From Triatoma infestans (taxonomy: Eukaryota; Arthropoda; Insecta; Hemiptera; Reduviidae), in the NCBI GenBank assembly GCA_011037195.1, contig JAAEAF010000186.1:1-64000 (forward strand): a stretch of DNA of 64,000 nt, read 5' to 3'. Of the stretch, positions 33,270 to 44,465 are shown in pieces (position 1 is the first letter of the stretch; every line of letters begins with the position of its first letter). A program made the translations under genes and the position numbers. The notes below the pieces were generated by a model. It worked only from the letters and a program-made list of their open reading frames with translations, was not told the origin of the DNA and made no database searches.

Positions 33270-33989
33270 TAAGAGATATTTTCCGTGATAGCCTGCTTCT
33301 TTTTGTGGGTCATCGACCTGTTTCGGGCGTTCGCCCATCATCAGGATGCGTTTGTCAAACAGTGTGATAACAAAGACTTGAACACATCAAATTCAGGTTA
33401 TACACTTTGACTTAGTTAATGCACTATAGAGTGTGATAGTGTGTGTGATAATTTACTTCATTATTTGTAATCATGTTTTGAGATTCTCTGAATATGAAAA
33501 AAGGTTTTTAGTGAATGTATATGTTTGTGTCGTGTTTGCGAACAAAATGCCTTCAAAGACCTAAAAAATTGCTGGTATTTATTCAAACTTGATATTTTAT
33601 TTAGGCACCACTGCCGTGTATCCAGCGAAATAAAGTTTCGTCAACATTTTTAAAAGGAAGACCAAATTTATTGAACAATTTTTATCAGTTTTTTGCATTT
33701 TTTTTTTGATTCGCATAATAATAATAATAAAAATCAAGGAAAACTTTAGAATAAAATAGGAATTAACAATTAAATACGTGGACTCAAAACAAAATGAAGT
33801 AAATCATCACACTCTATAGTGCATGAACATAATCAAAATGTATAAACTGAATCCCCGCGTGCGTTATCACACTGTTTGACAAACGCACCCTGATGATGGA
33901 CGAATGCCCGAATGACCACAAAAAGAAGGAGGCTATCACGGAAAATATCTCTGATGCTTACCAGTTCTGCGAACCAACCACAACAATTG
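33270..33989. mobile_element. Rep-B copy 4: 720 bp, with long centre and 10-bp target duplication
   Basis: Flanked by TTATCCTTTC (33260-33269 and 33990-33999). The left arm starts at agagatattttccgtg with a minus-strand hammerhead-like motif (about 33309-33349; CUGAUGA, GGGC/GCCC hairpin, GAAAC, one substitution in helix III). The right arm ends gcgaaccaaccacaac. The arms are separated by about 400 bp that includes a Rep-A fragment (about 33480-33720), so another sequence was inserted or captured in the loop. The right motif has lost the GAAACCGGUC half. Confidence 0.8.
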
Positions 33990-34330
33990 TTATCCTTTCT
34001 TTGTTAATGGTAATATTTATAAAGAGGGTTCTTTTGTAGTTATCCAAAATAATTGAGAATTCCTGGTTTAAAAGAAAAGTATTAACCAAAAAAAAAATTG
34101 TTGTAATACTGACTATTCAAATTAATTTTCATCAAACTTGAAATGTTGTCCAAACAAAAATATAATAGTGACCTACCGTAGACGGCAGACATTGTTCCTT
34201 GTCTGCAATCTGGTCGGTAGAATATGGTTACATATTATTATTCAGGGGACCAGGCCGGACTCAACAAAGGGTGGGAGCCACTTGAAAATTAATTCAAATT
34301 GCTATTTTTCATTAATAAAAATTTCTTTAC

Positions 34331-34333
<3 letters not shown>

Positions 34334-34408
<75 letters not shown>
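34334..34408. repeat. (ATT)n microsatellite
   Basis: About 25 ATT units without interruption. No LINE 3' end is recognisable beside it. The 24-Tyr open frame across it is not a gene. Confidence 0.95.
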
Positions 34409-34829
34409 CTTCACTGATTACGTAAAGTAAAAAATTACCCAAAATTCACTTTTTGTCCCAGTTTACTAGTTGACTTTATTTTTGCTGTAGTGTTCGATAC
34501 TCGGTATCAGAGATAAGGTCAATGAATAGTGGACACTGACTATTCTATCGGATATCGTTTATTAAACAAATTTTAGAAGCATATTGATGATGAATAAAAT
34601 TATTCTTATACTGGTTTTCAGGTTTTTTTTTTTATGCCATGCCTTCGGCTATTCAGCCATTTTGCGTCGATTAGGGCAATATAAACTCTGGCGACTAGGT
34701 TGTTCTTTTATTTGGATATATAGGGGGCATGTGAAGAACCATCTCGGACACGAACAACTTCATCCCCCACCCCGGTTCCAATTATTTTTGTATGAACATC
34801 TCTTTTCAATTCTATTTTTCATGCAGTTC

Positions 34830-34995
34830 TTATAAAAAACGGGCCCAATGATTTTCTTTAAATTTATCGATTACACACATAAAGAGCTATAACTTTTATT
34901 TGAAAAATTTCTCCGAAAAAATTCATTTTAGATGGCTATTGAGTCAGGTTATGTTTACCACTGAAAGGCTATTTCTAGTTTATTTAAATAATTGT
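34830..34995 (+). repeat. Rep-A fragment
   Basis: gggcccaatgattttctttaaa, cacacataaagagctataac, tttgaaaaatttctccg and aaaattcattttag are a single unit. A further scrap lies at 35680-35745. Confidence 0.65.
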
Positions 34996-35109
34996 AATCA
35001 TTGATTATAGGTTGTTATTTTATTGGCTGTTGTACTAATTATGATGTGTTTGGATGGTGTTTAAAAAAAAGATGAACCAGTTTAACAACCTAGTTGTTTA
35101 TTTCATTTT

Positions 35110-35170
35110 TATAAAAACTGTGTTACTTTATTTCCTGACGTTTCAACATTTTACATATTATCCTCAAATG
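35110..35170 (-). ncRNA. Possible decayed hammerhead-like motif
   Basis: Minus strand: UUUGAGGAUAA, weak hairpin, GUUGAAACGUCAGG. The GAAACGUC half is intact but the CUGANGA half is not. Similar to the motif at 0.53 kb. Minus-strand sequence at 35500-35640 has scraps that could be a PLE tail, but I cannot support that. Confidence 0.25.
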
Positions 35171-36225
35171 AAGTGTTGTTTTTAACAATTTATTAACTAA
35201 TCTGAAATAATTTATAAGTATATTAGTTAATTTTAGCAAAAACTTATTTTACTTAATGAACATTTTTACAGAAAACAAAAAACACAATGTCCAGAAATTG
35301 ATTATATCTAGAGATAAAATATTATATCTAAAATAATGATTATATCTAAAATAGATTATATCTATATTTAGAGTTTAAGTTGTAGTGTGAAATTGTAGAG
35401 AAGCTTTCTATGTTAGAACGTGTTAAGGAATTTGATGTGAAATTGTAACAATTAGTTCACTAGTCAGAGCAAGTGAAATAATGATTATATTGTTGATATA
35501 ATCAGCGTTATTAGTTAATAAAAAGGATCCCTTGTCTTTCTTAAATTCATTGAATAAGTTGGAGAATTGTTTTATGTAATTTTATGGTTAAAAATTTTCA
35601 GTATTGTTAAGAGGATTCTATAGAATAAATTGTTGATAGAATGTTGAGCCACCACGTGGTCACCATTTATCATTTAAATAATTTTTTATTAAAATTAAAT
35701 AAATTGCCAAAATTCCGAGTTGGAAAAAAAATCTGTTAAACTGTAGTAAGTGTTTATTAAACTGATTTATTATCAGCTATGAAAGTGATAAGTTCTGAGT
35801 AGAAGCTAAATTCTTGTATTAAAAGCTGTAGTATGTCTGATGTGGCATATGCAAAGTATAGAAGTTTGTATATTTATGAAACAGATAAAATCTGACGTGT
35901 AACATTCGCACCACTTTATTTTACTCCAATTATTACAAATTAATTAAAACAATTTTCTTTAAAATTGCAATTTTTAAAAAAGTTTATTTGAGCTGGCCAT
36001 CAAGATCAAAAAAGGTGATAATAATGGTTATACCTGAATTATGGGCGCCCTCTGTCTCAAGTCCATGTATCATCAGTTTAAATTTTTTATTATTTTTATC
36101 TTTTTATTTAGAATTTTACAACTACATGCTCTGCATATAACAAGTAAAAATGATCAATGTACATATAAAAGAGGCGAATGATTGGTGTGAATGATAAGTT
36201 ATCCACTGATAACTATCATTAGATG

Positions 36226-36900
36226 CCCAGGAGGTCGCGGGGCCAACGACGCTTCAGTCGTCTTGGAGGATTACCCGGAAGTGAATTTGAAGATAGAGCG
36301 TGAACTAGAGGATTAGGATGGAGGGAAAGATTACAATGGAATTTGAGATATCTGGATTTTGCTAGGGTATGCACACCCTAGCAATCTTCCAAGTCAGTAT
36401 GGATTGTTTTGTTTGAGATGTAAAAAGGAGCATCGATGATACGTCGTAGGATGTTGGATTGGAGAGTTTGGAGTCTGTTGAGATTATTTCTCTTTGCGGT
36501 CCCATAAAGTTCCAGTCCGTAATTCCAAATTGGTGCGAGGAGAGCGGTATAAAGTCGTCTTTTATTTTGTAGAGTCAGTTTAGAGCGTTTATCAAGAAAT
36601 CGGCAGAGAAGTCTGAAACGTTGGTTAAAGGAAGTTCGTTTGAGTCTAGTATAGGGGTTCCAAGTCAGACGTTTGTCTAAGTAAAGTCCCAGATAACGAA
36701 CATGGTCTGCAGGTGGTATAAGAGTATTGTAGAGATTGACTGGAGAGATTACTTTTTTATTTAGAGTGAATACTATAAATTTAGATTTGTTCGTGTTGAT
36801 TTTTATTTTCCATTTGGTTAGCCAAGTTTCTAATAATTGAAGATGACATTGAAGAATACGTTTGGAAATTACAGGATCTTTGTGAGGTGAAACCAGTTTA
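36226..36900 (-). pseudogene. Jockey-clade LINE, RT C-terminal part
   Basis: Minus-strand translation: KWKIKINTNKSKFIVFT, LYNTLIPPADHVRYLGLYLD, KRLTWNPYTRLKRTSFNQR, RLYTALLAPIWNYGLELYG, NLNRLQTLQSNILRRIIDAP. This is the jockey RT finger-to-thumb region after the YADD motif (which is cut off). Few frame breaks. It would be part of a cytoplasmic/nuclear reverse transcriptase for target-primed insertion. Confidence 0.85.
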
Positions 36901-36989
36901 AATTTAAATTTTTTTTTAATAATATTTCATATAAAAGTGTTAGTTTTATATTTGTGCAATTAGCATTCAAGTTGTAAAGGGAAATCAAT

Positions 36990-37345
36990 CGTAGTTGTTT
37001 TCAAGAAAATGGAAAAAGTCAAAAACATATTCTGTTAAAATTGGACTTCCGATTAACTGATTTTTTTTTTCAACTTTGGAATTCTTGCAATACTTCAAAC
37101 ATTGTACTGAAGTGGTACTTTAGGAGAAAGCACAACTTTACTTTCTCTCCAGAACGCCCACAAAAATTAATTTCTCCGGGTAAATGTTTCCAATAAAAGT
37201 GATAGGTATTTATCTATGTAATATGGTAGATAATGTTTAAAGAAAATTATTGGAGTTGTTTTCAAGAAAATGGCGAAAAAATGGGAAAAAAAAATCATTC
37301 AGTAAAGTAGCAGTTTAGTTAACGGATTTTGCTCGAAATCTTCGT
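36990..37345 (-). repeat. Rep-A copy, minus orientation
   Basis: Complement boxes: agtggtactttaggagaaag, ttaatttctccgggtaaatg, ccaataaaagtgataggt, ggagttgttttcaagaaaatgg, taaagtagcagttta. Noncoding. Confidence 0.7.
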
Positions 37346-37739
37346 ATCAGATATGTAGTGGTTTTAGTGAACCAGTGAACCCCCACCACTCATCCACTCT
37401 AGCGGAGAGAAACAGCCCCTCTCGCACAGAGAGGAGCACACAGAGGCTCGGCGAGTATATATATATATATGAGAGAGAGACAGCCAGAGATCATTCAGAT
37501 AGAATTCTGTTCAATTCAGTCTTACACATCAGACATCATTCTGTTGATTCGCACTCCGTACATATCATTTTAGCCACGTCAGTCTGGCAGTTCAGTTCAG
37601 TACAAAACTCTAAAGTGTAAAGTCCCTGGCAGTCAGTTATATATATATACATATATCAATTATATATCTTACACCAATCTTAAGGTGTTTATCTTTCATC
37701 ATCAACAACCAACATCTCCTTACAACACCCTTACAGATA

Positions 37740-38008
37740 TAGTGGTGTGTCCGCAAAGGGCATCTGTTGCTTGCAGTTACTTGGGGAATAACGACTCCAC
37801 GGATTACCACAGCTCAGTGCTCCATGCACTTCGTCAGAACAGTACACAATACACTTAAACTACATTCTACACTCTACTCTTTACAGAGAAGGACAAACAT
37901 AGTACACTAACTAGGGTCTCCGTCCCTAGTTAATTGGCATAAGCCATGGGAGAAGGAAGGAAGTTTAGCTCAGTGCTGGACTAGCTACGCGGAGGTCCCA
38001 GGTTCGAA
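37740..38008 (+). mobile_element. tRNA-derived SINE-like copy 1
   Basis: Shares about 260 bp with the copy at 39.46 kb: cagttacttgggg, taccacagctcagt, ctccatgcacttcgtcagaa, ctctttacagagaaggacaaac, ctccgtccctagtta, then gtttagctcagtgctgg (box A-like) and aggttcgaa (box B). An AAT microsatellite follows. The tRNA-like part is at the end of the shared block, unusual for a SINE. Confidence 0.55.
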
Positions 38009-38760
38009 TAATAATAATAATAATAATATTTTTATTTCCTGTAAAATTTGACATTATCAGATATAGGAACGTCATAAATTTTAGAACATTGTTATAATAA
38101 CTCAAGAAAAATTGTCTTTTAAAAAGTCCTGACAGCTATAATAACACTTTCCCTGTAGCAAAGTTTTTATCTTTTTCTTGAATTCATTGCTTGGAAGATT
38201 CTTGATGTCTTCTTCCAAGTGGTTGTACAGCTGGACTCCTATATTCTGGTAAGAGCTTCTTGTTCTATTGAGCCAAAGATTTGGCAACAAAAGATCTTTA
38301 TGATTCCTAAGCTGGTAGTGCGTCCTTTCTTCGGCACTTGCATAACTTATTATATTGTCTTTTATTTCCATAAGACATGCCAGCACATATTGACAAGGAA
38401 GAGGCAATATCTTCCACGGTTGGAAGAGATGATGACAAGAATCTCTAGGTCTTGCTTTTGACATTATTCTATGATTCTTTTTTATATTTTAAATATCCTC
38501 TTTGCGCTTGTTGCCGAACCCCATAGTATCAGACCATAGCTCAGCAATGCTGTCCTTAGATTTTCTCTTCCTAGGAGCCTTGTAGAGGGTTGTAGACTCA
38601 CTATCCGGTGGTGGACATTATTGTCTATAGCTACTGCTTGGAGGCCGGGAATCCATTGAGAAGGCTCCGGGGGGCACAATAGATCTTTCAGGCGCAGTGC
38701 AATAATCCCCTACAACAATCTACAATCAGACAAGGTGATAGTATGTGAAGCAGAATACCA
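38009..38760 (-). pseudogene. Jockey-clade LINE 3' end with TTA tail
   Basis: Minus-strand frame 38482-38679 has NVHHRIVSLQPSTRLLGREN and LLSYGLILWGSATSAKRIFK, the RT thumb block of jockey/CR1-like LINEs (LxYGIxxWGxxxxxxxxFxxQ). Frame 38102-38464 continues with SCHHLFQPWKILPLPCQYVL and RNHKDLLLP, the C-terminal tail. Two frames, so one shift near 38470. After the stop comes AATAAA-containing 3' UTR and a (TTA)n tail at 38008-38030 on this strand. Confidence 0.8.
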
Positions 38761-39170
38761 AGTTTCGCTATGCTGCAATTTAAGGAATTTAGGGAGAATG
38801 GCAAAAATATTTTAGCTCATATCTTGATCAAAATATTAGTCATATCAATCCTCAAATAAAAATTGTATAACTAAAATTATAGTCAGAAATTGACAATATG
38901 TTTAGTTCTATGAATCTTACGATATATTATCTCTTGATGAGGTAACGTAACAAAAGATGCTATAACCCTCTTTAATGGTATGGCGGTATGTCCTCATTGA
39001 ACTTGTTCTGGATTATTGCGAATTCCTTGTTAAGCGTAATAAATGAATTATTTGTTGCTTTTTTTGTCGGTTTATTTGTTTATTTTTCTATTCTCTGGAA
39101 TTAAAAAAAAAATTATAAAAGTTTTTAATAAAGTATGGCGGGAATATTTTCTTAAACATTTTTTCGTTTT
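38760..39170. other. AT-rich spacer, nothing recognised
   Basis: No coding, repeat terminus or motif supported. Confidence 0.4.
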
Positions 39171-39171
39171 C

Positions 39172-39440
39172 CTACATTTGTAATAGTATTGCTGTCATAT
39201 CACATTTTTGAAATTGAGTTTTCACAAGAAGTATATGTTGTAAGTTTCCTATACATTTCAAGAACTCTGTGTTGTGTGTGTATGCGTGAGTACATTTTGT
39301 AAGCCTAATTCAAAAACAAAAAATCGCAGAAAGTGCGGTAGTAGTGACTAAAGGGAGTACCAAGTTTGAGCTTCCTGCGACTTTTCGTTTTTGAGATATT
39401 CTGTTTTACATACACATATACACACCACACACACATATAT
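39172..39440. repeat. Two inverted Rep-A 5' fragments
   Basis: Plus-oriented gtaatagtattgctgtc, tttttgaaattgagttttcac and ctaattcaaaaacaaaaaatcg up to about 39330, then the complement of the same boxes (caagtttgagcttcctgcga, cttttcgtttttgagatatt) to about 39405. A head-to-head pair. Confidence 0.6.
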
Positions 39441-39457
39441 ATATATATTGCCTGCAA

Positions 39458-39790
39458 GTGGTATGTGTTGTATGCAGTTACTTGGGGTGTTGCGACCCCA
39501 TGGGTTACCACAGCTCAGTACTCCATGCACTTCGTCAGAATAGTACACAATACACTTAAACTATATACACTCTACTCTTTACAGAGAAGGACAAACTAGG
39601 ATCTCCGTCCCTAGTTAACTGGCATAAGCCAAGGGAGAAGGGAGAAGTTTAGCTCAGTGGTAGTGCGCTGACTAGCAACGCGGAGGTCCCGGGTTCGAAT
39701 CCAGCATGCTGTCTTTAGATTTTCTCTTCCTAGGAGCCCCTAAATCTCATTGTCCGATGATGGGCATTGTTGTCATAACGAGAAGGTTCA
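39458..39790 (+). mobile_element. tRNA-derived SINE-like copy 2 joined to LINE fragment
   Basis: The best-preserved copy. At about 39640-39705 there is a tRNA-like segment with box A tttagctcagtggtag and box B gggttcgaatcc. Right after gaatccagca comes a block (ttagattttctcttcctagg) that equals 38547-38580, inside the jockey LINE of copy 1. So both copies carry the SINE next to the same LINE, and copy 2 has lost the LINE 3' end. Confidence 0.6.
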
Positions 39791-39989
39791 CGACGAAGGT
39801 TTCAATCTGATCACATCAGGTCCTCCCTCAAAAGCGGAAACTCAATTTCGAAAATTTGACGAGATCGTAATACTTTCTTTTCCTTGCAGTAAGAGAAAGT
39901 AAAAAAAAATTTAAAGTTAATTTTCTCTTCCTGCACTTAAAGGGAATTTTCTCTTACTGCACTTTTTACAATACTAAAAAAAACTAATT

Positions 39990-40122
39990 TTATTGTAAGC
40001 TTAAATTTTGACTAAACAGTTGCCAGTAATATTTAATTAAGTGGGGTTTTGGGGGAAGGGGGGCAGTTATGTTTACCCTTTAAGAGTGTTATTTTATTTT
40101 ATTATATATCATTCTATCATCT
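39990..40122 (+). repeat. Rep-A fragment left of Rep-B copy 5
   Basis: gtggggttttgggggaagg, ttatgtttacccttt and attctatcatctataaatta; continues at 40452. Confidence 0.7.
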
Positions 40123-40132
40123 ATAAATTATT

Positions 40133-40441
40133 ATCAGAGACATTTTCCGTGATAGCCTGCTTCATTTTGTGGCGAGCGGTTTCGGGCGTTCGCCCATCTT
40201 CAGGATGCGTTTGTCAGACAGTGTGGTAACGCAGACTTGCACAGAGCAAATTCAGTTTATACACTCCTGCACTCAGTGTATAAACTGAATTTGCTCTGTG
40301 CAAGTCTGTGTTATCACACTGACTGACAAACGCATCCTGAAGATGGGCGAACGCCCGAAACCGGTCGATGACCACAAAATGAAGCAGGCTATCACGGAAA
40401 ATGTCTCTGATGCTTTCCAGCTCTGCGGAACCAACCACCAC
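40133..40441. mobile_element. Rep-B copy 5: best-preserved palindrome, 10-bp target duplication
   Basis: Flanked by ATAAATTATT (40123-40132 and 40442-40451) inside Rep-A. Arms of roughly 135 bp meet at about 40265-40275; the right arm is some 30 bp longer and ends gcggaaccaaccaccac. The right arm has an undamaged hammerhead-like motif at about 40332-40371: CAUC, CUGAAGA, U, GGGC-GAAC-GCCC, GAA, ACCGGU-C, GAUG. The left motif has a short deletion in the GAAACCGGUC half. Open frames here are accidental. Confidence 0.85.
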
Positions 40442-40451
40442 ATAAATTATT

Positions 40452-40850
40452 AATTACAATGAAATGTGTTACCAAAATCCCAAGTTTGAAGAAAATTGGT
40501 CTACCGGAAATGCATTCTTACGGAATAGTTTCAGTTTGTTGCATCTTTCTCCATAAGACACCAACGAATTTCATTAAACTTATTATAGTAACAGTACACA
40601 CAGATATTATTCATGACCATCACTTTTGTTTGTATTAGCTTTCCGAGTAAATTCATTTGAGGGAGGTTATGGAAGAAGGAGTAAGGTTATTCTTTGTTCA
40701 AAAAACTAGTTTTTATAAAAGTTTACGTATATTGAATACAATTAAACATCTAGTAAGATTTATATGTTAGAACAAAATTGGTCAATTATAACAACTATAC
40801 GTATAAATCGCATTAAGAAAAAGTCGTGTGAGTGTTTCACACCAGATTTT
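40452..40850 (+). repeat. Rep-A, right of Rep-B copy 5, complete 3' end
   Basis: tgttaccaaaatcccaag, tttgaagaaaattgg, ctaccggaaatgc, then cattaagaaaaagtcgtg, gagtgtttcacaccagat and seven T. Confidence 0.75.
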
Positions 40851-40851
40851 T

Positions 40852-42005
40852 TTACTTTCTCTTGTTGCTAGTATAAGAGAAAGTATTGTAAACTTGTCAA
40901 ATTTTCTATATCGAATTTTCACTGGAAATACACGTCTGGAGGTCCGAAAAAGTGGGGGGGGGGCGTATTTTTTTCCTAATATTTTCTAATATTTTTTCCT
41001 ACCATGCTGAAGGGAGTTTTCTAATATATATAAATATGTTCAATGATGGTAAAATTTCATTCGTTAGAAATAAGATCTTGCAATTGGCCAACTGTTTCCT
41101 GTCGTAGTAATATGACGTATTAAATGTCTTCTGTGCCTGTCAGGTTGTGGACAGTATGAGTGTGTATATATATGCATACATGTATATGAACAGCATATTT
41201 CAAAAAAGAAAAATTCTAGAAACTTCAAACTTGACATCCTGACACCATGGGATCCGACAGGAAGTTATCTGTCAAAATGCCTCAACCGGAAGTACCACTT
41301 TACTGAAGGGATTTTGTTGTTTTGCTTTTTGGCAATTTTTTTTCAGGAAACGGCTTCAATGATTTTCTTTAAACTTATCAATTACACATACAAAGAGCTG
41401 CAATTTTTTATTTGAAACATTTCTCCGGGAAAATTCATCAAAGGTGGTTTTTGGGAGAGTAAGCGGATTATGTTTTCCCTGAAAAGCTATTCTAGTTTAT
41501 TTAAATAATTGTATCATCTAAATAATTTTTATTACAATTAAATATATTGCCATAAATATTAATTAATATTAATTTCGAGTTTTTCCGAGTTTTATCTTCG
41601 GTTTATTCCGAGTTTTGGAAAAAAAAAAGTTAACCGGAAGTACGTTTTAACTGAACTACTTTTTCCGGTTTATTGTTTTTTTTTTTTATAACTTTTTTCG
41701 TTTTTCTCTATAAAAACAGCGATGGATTCTATTAAATTTGGTATATTTACTACGAAAATGTAACATTTTTGTTTCGGACTGAGAAAGTTTCATTTAAAGA
41801 AGTTTTGGTGACGGGGGGGAGGGGATGCTTTTTTTTTCTTTTTTTTTTTAAATGTCATTTATTAGGTTTGGATTCTCACATTGATATAATATTGAAGACA
41901 AGTAAACATTTTATAAAAATATAAGTATGGATGAAATTTTGTCAATTATAAATATGTAAACCGCAGAAAGAGGAACTTATGTTAGTTTGTCATACCAGCT
42001 TTTTT
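40852..42005 (+). repeat. Rep-A copy directly abutting the previous one
   Basis: Starts actttctcttgttgctagta immediately after the T-run of the copy before it. Units with tttgaaacatttctccggg (about 41415) and cggaagtacgttttaactg; ends ccgcagaaagaggaact, gt, cataccagc and T-run. Confidence 0.75.
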
Positions 42006-42089
42006 TTCAAAATACTGGAGAGATCTGTCACTCAATATTTTCGGAAATAAGTTACAGGTTTAATTTAGCAATGAAATCCCTCTGTAGTT

Positions 42090-42430
42090 GTTGCAAAAAA
42101 AAAAGGGTCGGCCTCCCCTTTTATGAACTAAGAATATTAAAAATATCTCCCGTCTCATTTACCAACTCTGACCGGTTACCATCTCTTCCAGGTGCTTTAT
42201 TGGTTTTTTTTTAATTAGTTTAAGGTTTCAAGAACTTCATTCACTGAGGGAGGAATATCTTCTTCACTTCGCTCGTTTCTTATCTCTAGAAATGACTTTT
42301 ATCTCTAATGTTAAGTTGTCATTAAGCAGCTCATCAAAATGCTCGAGCCATTTCATGATGACAGCATTACTCTTCCTTAAAATAGCTACCCTCCATTTCT
42401 GTCTCTGCACGAAATTGTTCTTGACATAAA
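42090..42430 (-). pseudogene. RTE-type LINE, start of reverse transcriptase
   Basis: Minus strand: QRQKWRVAILRKSNAVIMKWLEHFDELLN, then after a stop EEDIPPSVNEVLETL and a KNK/APGRDG-like block in a shifted frame. This is the linker and RT motif 1 region of RTE-type LINEs. It belongs to the same element as the endonuclease piece at 43.3-44.0 kb. Confidence 0.7.
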
Positions 42431-42894
42431 TTCTCTTTTATCATTATTTATTTTCTATAGAACGAGATTTTGTAATTTATATTCTTATATTTGGGAAAGA
42501 ACACTTTTCATAAATACTCTTTTTTTCTCTTATGAATCACATTTTTTTTCTTTTCTCATTTTTCATAATTTTCCACCATTTTTCTCGTTCTACTGTAAAT
42601 CATAGAGACATTCTTGTTATTTGTCACCATGCACTTCTTTGGATTTTTGGAGCATATCTCAGAATTTCTTGCGGAGCAGTAGTTATTGATAGCTTCGCTT
42701 TTTCCGCTGTTCTACTTCTCACTCGTCATCTATAGCTTCCCCAATATATTTCCCTTTCTAAATCAACACTCATTTACCCTTTTTTTTTTGGAAACATAAA
42801 CGTTCCCTTCGACCTTCATTAGGGAGGTTGATTCTTTATTTTCCTATTATTGATAGCCCTTCTCGAAGATTACTAATGAATAAGAAATTGTCAC

Positions 42895-43325
42895 TGTTGG
42901 ATTGGTCAGATATGAAATAACTTATGTTGAGTGAAGTAAGACATACTAAACACTGTTTATATTCAGTGCATATAATAAACATTGCAAGAACTTTTTACTG
43001 TACTAATATAGAGTGGGACTATGGTAGCTTGAGAAGAGAGTGACAGACTGACTGGCAGAATGACGGTATGAGAATGAAGTATGTTGTATGGTGACGGTTC
43101 ACGGTTTGATTCAATATAGGCGATGGCTTTTTTATATAGGCTGAACTAAATTTTCCTTTCAGTTTCTAGATGGGCTCCATAATTTGCTTCCTTTTGAGCT
43201 TGTGGGAGAAAAGCAATGAACTTGAGATGGGGAGTGATTAGATCCATCACATTATCCCCTAATGGATTGAATCAGTGAACTAATCACTCCCCACCTCAAG
43301 TTCACTGATTCGATCCATTACACTG
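42895..43325. mobile_element. Rep-C-like insertion in the RTE LINE
   Basis: A block with aaataacttatgttgagtg, taaacactgtttat and, at its right end, a foldback around 43205-43320 (gaacttgagatggggagtgatta complemented downstream). Right end reads ccattacactgt; CACTGT also stands at about 42890. It interrupts RTE coding similarity between 42.4 and 43.3 kb. Confidence 0.5.
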
Positions 43326-43975
43326 TCCATGTGAGAACAACTTCAACATCCGACGAATTTGACGTGCATCTGTGATATCTATCATCACATAGTCGATTTG
43401 GTTAACTTCTATCTGCTGATGTTCTTGTACCCTGAGTATATCTTTATGATTGAACCATGTTTTGCTCGCCAGCAAAGTCGTGAAACCGGCAACAATTCTC
43501 ATTATATTTCTCGTGGCCAACACTTGGACTGCTAAATTCTCTCACTACTTTGGCGTTCAAATCATCCACAATATATTGTATTAGTCTTCATATACCTTCC
43601 TCATCGAATAACTCATGGTCATGTTTTTTTTTCTGTGGGTGCATGCACATTTATTAGGCTAATTATGAAATGACCTCTCACACGTATAAGTCCATTTCTA
43701 GAGGAATAGGCTTTTAAACTCAATAATATGTTTACGCATCTTATTTCCTACAAGAAATCCAGAGCCATAAACGTAATCTCTCTTTTCGCAATGCTTCTAC
43801 CTTGCTTCTAACGATCACTCATGTTTCAGCCCATCTCATTTCTTGTATTATCCAGTTGTGTAATTACCTAACTCTTGCGGCAAGAGCTTTGAAGTTCCGG
43901 GTCAACATAAAGAACGAACCTTCCATGTTGCAGGCTAATGTTGTTTTCCTTTTCCTTTTTTCTTTCTGGTTTTTC
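43300..43975 (-). pseudogene. RTE-type LINE, AP-like endonuclease domain
   Basis: Minus-strand pieces in order: an ATWNVR-like start with LTRNFKALAARVR, a GSGFLV/KMR block, YSSRNGLIRVRGHFI, ISLINVHAPT, DLNAKV-like, then WFNHKDI and NQIDYVMID. These are the conserved blocks (substrate-binding and DHxxL approach) of the endonuclease in RTE LINEs and in host genes derived from it. Multiple frameshifts. Confidence 0.75.
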
Positions 43976-44465
43976 TAATATCTTCTTTCGATTTCGTAAC
44001 GAAATTATGTTGTACGAGGTTGTTAGCCCAACAGCTATTTGTCTTGGGACGAATAACCCATCTTTAGATGGGTTGCTTTCATTATATCTTAAGGAAACCA
44101 ATCTTTCTCTCACAGTTCATCAGTCATACTATCGGACTGCAGTTCCGTCTGATGATGCCCGGTTCTAGACATTTGCGGTTCAGAATCTTCAGCTCTATGT
44201 CAGTACTGGTAGCCCGCTGCCCACTCACTACCTGGCCTTATTTGTGTTGTGCGAATTTTGGGAATGACTATGTAGCATTGTTCACTTTGTTTAGACCAGA
44301 GGGACGAAGTTTCCCTGAAAATAGTCCCCTTCTCCTAAGGGGAATAATTTATACATTATTTAATAGTAATAATAAATTCTATAACAATAAAATTTGGCTC
44401 TGATTAATCTATACATAATTTAACTTTATTAGAAACTAATTTTTTTTTTTTTGTTTGTTCTTCAG

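Noticed and set aside
34138..34425. 95-residue open frame with a long Tyr run
   Set aside because: It is a translated (ATT)n microsatellite.
39640..39705. Functional tRNA gene
   Set aside because: Box A and box B are present but the anticodon and acceptor stems do not fold well and a second copy is degraded, so a tRNA-derived repeat is more likely.
44068..44403. 111-residue open frame before exon a
   Set aside because: Overlaps the 5' part of the antisense RTE LINE; it has no C2 similarity and the wrong context for an upstream exon.
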